From Burkholderiales bacterium (GTDB lineage Bacteria; Pseudomonadota; Gammaproteobacteria; Burkholderiales; JAEUOS01), in assembly GCA_947456845.1 (NCBI GenBank), contig CANGUJ010000031.1:1-16714 (forward strand): a stretch of 16,714 nucleotides of DNA, written 5' to 3'. A program made the position numbers and the translations under genes. The notes beneath the pieces are model-generated. The model searched no databases and had not been told where the DNA came from. It worked only from the letters and a program-made list of their open reading frames with translations. Below, piece after piece: positions 12,622 to 16,714 of the stretch. Every line of letters starts with the position of its first letter. The first letter of the stretch is position 1.

Positions 12622-13953
12622 ATGAAAGCAAGGTTGCGCGGCATTGCCCCGGCGTTCGGCCTGTACCTGTTCGCCGCGGGTTCCGCGCTGGCGCAAACCG
12701 AAATCCAGTTCTGGCACGCCATGTCCGGCGCGCTCGGCGACCGCGTGGCTGACCTTGCCAAGCGCTTCAACGGCGAGCAGAAGGAATTCCGCGTCGTCCC
12801 GGTGTTCAAGGGCTCGTATGACGACACCATGAACGCGGGCATCGCGGCTTTCCGGGCAAAGAACCCGCCGCATATCCTCCAGGTGTACGAAGTCGGCACC
12901 GCCACCATGATGGCCACCCGTGACGCCGCCCGGCCGGTCATCAAGCCGGTCTACGAGGTGATGGCGCAGTCGGGCGTCAGGTGGGACCCCAACCAGTATG
13001 TCCCGGCTGTGGCCAGCTACTACACCGACAGGAGCGGCAAGATGCTGTCGCTGCCGTTCAACAGCTCCACGCCGGTGTTTTTCTACAACAAGGACGTGTT
13101 CAAGAAAGCGGGTATCGCCAATCCGCCGAAGACCTGGACCGAGGTCCAGGAGGCGGCGCAAAAGTCCAAGGCCGCCGGCGCCGCCTGCGGGTTCACCACC
13201 GGCTGGCAGTCCTGGATCATGCTCGAGAACATGAGCGCCTGGCACAACCAGGAGTTCGCCACCCGCTCGAACGGCTTCGAAGGCCTGGATGCCAAGCTTT
13301 CCTTCAACTCCCTCATGCTGGTGCGGCATGTATCGCGCATGTCTTCGTGGGTCAAGGGCGAACTTTTCACCTATGCCGGCCGGCGCAACGAGCCGGAGGC
13401 GAAATTCTTCAACGGCGAATGCGCGATGCTGACATCCTCCTCGGCCGCCTATGCCAGCATCAAGAAGAACGCGAAGTTCGACTTCGGTGTCGCCAAACTG
13501 CCTTATTACGAGGAGGAGACCGGTGCGCCCTACAACACCATCATCGGCGGCGCTTCCCTTTGGGTGATGGCGGGCAGCAAGCCGGCGGAGTACAAGGGCG
13601 TGGCGAAGTTCTTCGAGTTCCTCTCTTCCCCGGTCATCGCTGCGGAATGGCACCAGGAAACCGGTTACCTGCCGATCACCAACGCCGCCTATCTCGCCAC
13701 GCAAAAGAGCGGCTTCTACGACCGCAACCCGGGTACCGACATCTCCGTGCTGCAGATGAACGCCAAGAAACCCACCAGCCTGTCCAAGGGGGTGCGGCTG
13801 GGCAATTTCGTCCAGGTCCGCGCCATCATCGACGATGAACTCGAGGCCGTCTGGGCCGGCAAGAAAGCGCCCAAGGAAGCGCTTGACGAGGCCGTCAAGC
13901 GCGGCAACGAGCAGTTGCGGCGCTTCGAGCAGGCCAACAAGCCGGCCAAGTGA
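12622..13953 (+). CDS. ugpB: sn-Glycerol-3-phosphate ABC transporter periplasmic binding protein UgpB
   Basis: The 443-residue protein is collinear with E. coli UgpB (438 residues), which binds sn-glycerol-3-phosphate and glycerophosphodiesters in the periplasm. The start at 12622 is set by AGGAGA seven bases upstream and by a Sec signal peptide ending in ALA before Gln-25. Diagnostic blocks are ILQVYEVGTATMMATRDA, PFNSSTPVFFYNKDVFKKAG, CGFTTGWQSWI, IIGGASLWVMAG, AAEWHQETGYLPIT and KGVRLGNFVQVRAIIDDEL, all closely matching the family. It is the first gene of the operon. Its TGA overlaps the GTG start of the amidase by four bases (GTGA), implying coupled translation. Confidence 0.96.
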   Translation: MKARLRGIAPAFGLYLFAAGSALAQTEIQFWHAMSGALGDRVADLAKRFNGEQKEFRVVPVFKGSYDDTMNAGIAAFRAKNPPHILQVYEVGTATMMATRDAARPVIKPVYEVMAQSGVRWDPNQYVPAVASYYTDRSGKMLSLPFNSSTPVFFYNKDVFKKAGIANPPKTWTEVQEAAQKSKAAGAACGFTTGWQSWIMLENMSAWHNQEFATRSNGFEGLDAKLSFNSLMLVRHVSRMSSWVKGELFTYAGRRNEPEAKFFNGECAMLTSSSAAYASIKKNAKFDFGVAKLPYYEEETGAPYNTIIGGASLWVMAGSKPAEYKGVAKFFEFLSSPVIAAEWHQETGYLPITNAAYLATQKSGFYDRNPGTDISVLQMNAKKPTSLSKGVRLGNFVQVRAIIDDELEAVWAGKKAPKEALDEAVKRGNEQLRRFEQANKPAK

Positions 13954-14726
13954 TTGCGCCGCGTGGCGCGCGCGCGGCCGCCGGCGCGGCGGCGCGACGC
14001 ACCCTTTGTGTTCTGGCGGTGGGCGCGGCCGCCGTGTGTGCGTGGTGCACGGCACGCCCGTCAGAGGCCGGCCATTTGGTCGCTATCGATGTGGGCCACA
14101 GCATGGCCGCTCCCGGCGCCATCTCGGCGCGCGGCATGGGCGAATTCGATTTCAACCGCGCCCTCGCCCTGGTGATCGACGACGCCTTGCGCGGCGCGGG
14201 CTATCGGACCATCCTGATCGCCGCCGAAGGCAGGACCCAGGACCTGGTGTCGCGCCCGCGCCAGGCCGCTGCCGCGCAGGCCGATTTTTTCATCGCCGTC
14301 CACCACGATTCGGCCAAGGCACGTTTCCAGCAGGACTGGATCCATGAGGGGCGCGGCCGCAAGTTTCTGGACGATCGCTTTCGCGGCTTTTCCATCTTCG
14401 TCTCGCGCAACAATGCGCAGTGGCCGCAGGCGCTGCGCTGCGCCTCGGCGATCGGCGCGCGCCTGATCGCCCTGGGAAGGCGTCCTTCGCGGTATCACGC
14501 CGATCCGTGGCTGGGCAGCAGCCGCGAGTTCGCCGACGAGGCCAATGGCGTGCATTTCTACGACAACCTGGCGGTCCTGCGACATGCGACCATGCCGGCC
14601 CTGCTGTTGGAGGCCGGGGTGATCGTCAATCGCGACGAGGAACTCATGCTGCTGCGCGACGATGTGCGGCAGGCGACCGCGCGCGCGATTCGCGCCGGTA
14701 TTGCCGATTGCGGTTATCAAGGCTGA
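13950..14726 (+). CDS. N-acetylmuramoyl-L-alanine amidase (Amidase_3, zinc-dependent) inside the ugp operon
   Basis: The 258-residue protein starts at GTG, overlapping the ugpB stop by four bases. An N-terminal hydrophobic stretch after two Arg residues (about 16-40) is probably a signal peptide or anchor. The Amidase_3 core is short but complete. IDVGHS supplies His-50 and GEFDFN Glu-65 as zinc ligands. FIAVHHDSA supplies His-118, which aligns with the IHAD histidine of the family. LLLEAGVIVNRDEE supplies the catalytic Glu-221. Such enzymes cleave the MurNAc-L-Ala bond in periplasmic peptidoglycan, as AmiA/B/C do. There is no AMIN or LysM targeting domain. It sits between ugpB and ugpA, unlike E. 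coli ugp, and 41 bases separate it from ugpA. Class is confident; its role in the operon is unknown. Confidence 0.88.
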   Translation: MIAPRGARAAAGAAARRTLCVLAVGAAAVCAWCTARPSEAGHLVAIDVGHSMAAPGAISARGMGEFDFNRALALVIDDALRGAGYRTILIAAEGRTQDLVSRPRQAAAAQADFFIAVHHDSAKARFQQDWIHEGRGRKFLDDRFRGFSIFVSRNNAQWPQALRCASAIGARLIALGRRPSRYHADPWLGSSREFADEANGVHFYDNLAVLRHATMPALLLEAGVIVNRDEELMLLRDDVRQATARAIRAGIADCGYQG

Positions 14727-14767
14727 AGAGACGATGCCGGGCGCGCCGCGGATGGGAGCCTGAGCGC

Positions 14768-15649
14768 ATGGAAAAGCGCGCGGTGTTCCGTTCGGCCTGG
14801 CTGCCCTATGCGCTGCTGGCGCCGCAACTGGCAGTCACGCTGCTGTTTTTCATCTGGCCCGCCGCCCAGGCGCTGTTCCAGTCCGTGCTCGTCGAGGATG
14901 CGTTCGGCACCCGGGTGGAGTTCGTCGGCATCGCCAATTTCAGGGCCTTGGTGGCCGATCCGCACTACGCGCAATCTTTCCTGACCACCGCGGTCTTCGC
15001 CCTTGGCGTGGCCGCGCTGTCCCTGGCCGCGGCCCTGGCGCTGGCCCTGCTTGCCCACCGGGTAGTCCGTGGCGCGGGTGTCTACCGCACCTTCATCATC
15101 TGGCCGTATGCGGTGGCGCCCGCGGTGGCCGGCGTGCTGTGGCTGTTCCTGTTCGATCCCTCGGTGGGCACCCTCGCGTTCGCCCTGAAGAAGCTGGGCA
15201 TCCGCTGGAATCCGCTGCTCGACGGAAGCCAGGCGATGCTGCTGGTGGTGCTGGCCGCGGCGTGGAAGCAGGTGAGCTAGAACTTCGTGTTTTTCCTGGC
15301 GGGGTTACAGGCCATTCCCAGGGCGCTGCTCGAAGCCGCCGCCATCGACGGCGCGGGACCCGCAGCGCGCCTGCGCCGCATCGTCCTGCCCCTGCTTTCG
15401 CCGACGATTTTCTTCCTCCTGGTGGTCAATATGATCTACGCGTTCTTCGACACCTTCGGCGTCGTCGACGCGGTCACCCAGGGCGGTCCGGCCAGGGCGA
15501 CAGAGGTGCTGGTGTTCAAGGTCTTCCAGGACGGCTTCAAGGGCCAGGATTTCGGCGCCGCGGCGGCGCAGTCGGTGATACTGATGGGCATCGTCATCGC
15601 GCTCACAGTGGCGCAGTTCCGCTACGTCGAGCGGAAGGTCAACTACTGA
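14768..15649 (+). pseudogene. ugpA: ugpA, G3P ABC transporter permease, interrupted by an in-frame amber codon
   Basis: Read through one TAG at 15278-15280 (codon 171), the frame gives a 293-residue permease collinear with E. coli UgpA (295 residues). Before the stop come FRSAWLPYALLAPQLAVTLLFF, YAVAPAVAGVLWLFLFDP and WKQVS. After it come NFVFFLAGLQAIPRALLEAAAIDGAGP, with the EAA coupling loop at about 189-208, and VVNMIYAFFDTFGVVDA, ending QFRYVERKVNY. E. coli has Tyr where the TAG is (WKQISYNFLFF), so a single TAC or TAT to TAG change explains it. There is no frameshift and no other decay. A GTG at 15287 preceded by AGGTGAG could allow a restart, but the N-terminal fragment lacks the EAA loop. 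The start has GGGAG upstream. It may be a real nonsense allele or a base-call error. Confidence 0.9.
15278..15280 (+). other. In-frame amber (TAG) in ugpA
   Basis: The codons read TGG AAG CAG GTG AGC TAG AAC TTC GTG. Both sides translate in the same frame as conserved UgpA sequence, and the family residue here is Tyr. One base change from TAC restores the full permease. Confidence 0.93.
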
Positions 15650-16482
15650 TGGTCGAGCGGCGCCCGCTGGCGGATATCGCTACCCATGTGCTGCTCATCG
15701 CCGGCATCGCGCTGGTCGGGCTGCCGGTCTGGCTCGCGTTCGTCGCGTCGACCCTGTCGTCCGAGCAGGTGCTGGAGGCGCCGATGTCGCTGCTGCCGGG
15801 CGGGCACCTGGCCGCCAATTACCGCAGCGTGCTCACCGAAGGCTCGACGCCATTGCGCATGCTGCTCGTCAACAGCGCGTTGTCGGCCCTGATCATCGCC
15901 ACCGGCAAGATCGTGATCTCGGTGCTGTCGGCCTTCGCGGTGGTGTACTTTCGTTTCCCGGGGCGCGCGCCATGCTTCTGGCTGATCTTCGTCACCCTGA
16001 TGCTGCCCGTCGAGGTGCGCATCCTGCCGACCTTCGAGGTGGTGGCGCGCCTTGGGCTGCTGGACAGCTATGCGGGCCTGACGGTGCCACTGCTGGCGTC
16101 CGCCACGGCCACCTTCCTGTTCCGCCAGTTCTTCCTTACCGTGCCGGAGGAACTCGCCGAGGCCGCCCGCATCGACGGGGCGGGACCGATGCGGTTTTTC
16201 TGGAGCATCCTGCTGCCGCTGGCGCGCACCCAGATCGCCGCGTTGTTCGTGATTCTCTTCATCTACGGCTGGAACCAGTATCTGTGGCCGCTCATGGTGA
16301 CCACCCGCGAGGATTACTACACCGCCGTCATCGGCATCCGCCGCCTGATGTCGGGCGGCGACGCGGCGACCGAATGGAACCTGGTGATGGCGACCGTCAT
16401 CCTCGCGATGCTGCCGCCGGCGCTGGTGGTAGTGGCGATGCAGAAATGGTTCGTGCGCGGACTCGTGGAGAGCGAGAAATGA
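15649..16482 (+). CDS. ugpE: sn-Glycerol-3-phosphate ABC transporter permease UgpE
   Basis: The 277-residue inner-membrane permease has about six predicted helices and is collinear with E. coli UgpE (281 residues). Diagnostic blocks are ITLGK-like ATGKIVISVLSAFAVVYFRFP (84-104), FVTLMLPVEVRILPTFEV (114-131), LDSYAGLTVPLLASATATFL (138-157), the EAA coupling loop ELAEAARIDGAGPMRFF (168-184) and YGWNQYLWPL (206-215). It ends FVRGLVESEK. With UgpA it forms the channel and contacts the ATPase UgpC. Its ATG overlaps the ugpA stop by one base (TGATG), so its translation is normally coupled to ugpA and could be reduced by the ugpA amber. Its stop overlaps the ugpQ start by four bases. Confidence 0.96.
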   Translation: MVERRPLADIATHVLLIAGIALVGLPVWLAFVASTLSSEQVLEAPMSLLPGGHLAANYRSVLTEGSTPLRMLLVNSALSALIIATGKIVISVLSAFAVVYFRFPGRAPCFWLIFVTLMLPVEVRILPTFEVVARLGLLDSYAGLTVPLLASATATFLFRQFFLTVPEELAEAARIDGAGPMRFFWSILLPLARTQIAALFVILFIYGWNQYLWPLMVTTREDYYTAVIGIRRLMSGGDAATEWNLVMATVILAMLPPALVVVAMQKWFVRGLVESEK

Positions 16483-16714
16483 ACCCCGGTCGCCGGTTCG
16501 CGTATCCGGCGCGCTTTATCGCGCACCGCGGCGGCGGGGTTCTTGCCCCCGAGAACACCCTCGCGGGCCTGCGCGAGGCCAAACAGCGCGGCTATGTGGC
16601 CGTCGAGTTCGACGTCATGCTTGCGCGCGATGCGGTACCGGTGCTCATGCACGACGACACGCTCGAGCGCACCACCAGCGGCGCCGGCGCGGTGCCGGCC
16701 CTGACCGCGGCTGA
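16479..16714 (+). CDS. ugpQ: Glycerophosphodiester phosphodiesterase UgpQ, cut by the window end
   Basis: The first 78 codons of a GDPD-family enzyme begin at an ATG overlapping the ugpE stop (ATGA). The catalytic motifs are visible: FIAHRGGGVLAPENTLAG with His-16, Arg-17 and Glu-25, VAVEFDVMLARD with metal ligands Glu-43 and Asp-45, and PVLMHDDTLERTTSG with His-58. UgpQ hydrolyses glycerophosphodiesters to G3P plus an alcohol in the cytoplasm. It follows ugpE directly; in E. coli ugpC lies between them. Downstream sequence, including any ugpC, is outside the window. Confidence 0.92.
   Translation, partial: MNPGRRFAYPARFIAHRGGGVLAPENTLAGLREAKQRGYVAVEFDVMLARDAVPVLMHDDTLERTTSGAGAVPALTAA

Noticed and set aside
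12466..14055. Large minus-strand open frame opposite ugpB
   Set aside because: It is an antisense shadow of a high-GC gene; only its final part (from 12465 down) is the real DUF6806 protein.

Overview
The window looks like chromosomal DNA from a high-GC betaproteobacterium, most likely Burkholderiales and probably Alcaligenaceae (Bordetella/Achromobacter-like). This rests on three Bug/TctC-type periplasmic receptors next to a TctBA transporter, a ubiD gene of proteobacterial type, a DUF6806-type protein, and generally GC-rich codon use. No rRNA, tRNA, CRISPR array, insertion sequence or prophage is visible.

Layout. (1) Bases 1-570: an outer-membrane beta-barrel protein whose true start may lie upstream. 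(2) 667-1713: a compact yqjD-yqjE-yqjK-like membrane stress operon. (3) 1758-3260, minus strand: ubiD for ubiquinone synthesis, starting at TTG. (4) 3261-3689: a gene-free interval with divergent promoters and a long, hairpin-rich leader in front of (5) a membrane-anchored lytic transglycosylase at 3690-4460. (6) 4564-10382, minus strand: tctB-tctA, an intrinsic terminator, two tandem Bug receptors (one Tat-type signal, one Sec-type) and a gamma-glutamyltransferase-family Ntn hydrolase. Together these look like an uptake-and-processing cluster for an unknown carboxylate or acyl/gamma-glutamyl compound. (7) 10383-10862: a second gene-free interval with a 12-bp-arm inverted repeat and a weak sigma-54-like motif. 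(8) 10863-12465, minus strand: a third Bug receptor behind a DUF6806-family protein. (9) 12622-16714, plus strand: a glycerol-3-phosphate / glycerophosphodiester uptake operon, ugpB - N-acetylmuramoyl-L-alanine amidase - ugpA - ugpE - ugpQ (cut by the window end).

How the genes work together. UgpB captures G3P or glycerophosphodiesters in the periplasm, UgpA/UgpE form the channel, and UgpQ cleaves the diesters. The ATPase UgpC is not in the window. A peptidoglycan amidase is embedded between ugpB and ugpA, its GTG start overlapping the ugpB stop. ugpA carries an in-frame amber codon at codon 171, where the E. coli protein has tyrosine; the rest of the frame is intact, so this is a nonsense allele or a base-call error.

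The observations most worth following up are the ugpA amber, the amidase inside the ugp operon, and the transglycosylase leader, where one CCTCC element can pair either with an upstream GGAGG or with the gene's own ribosome binding site.
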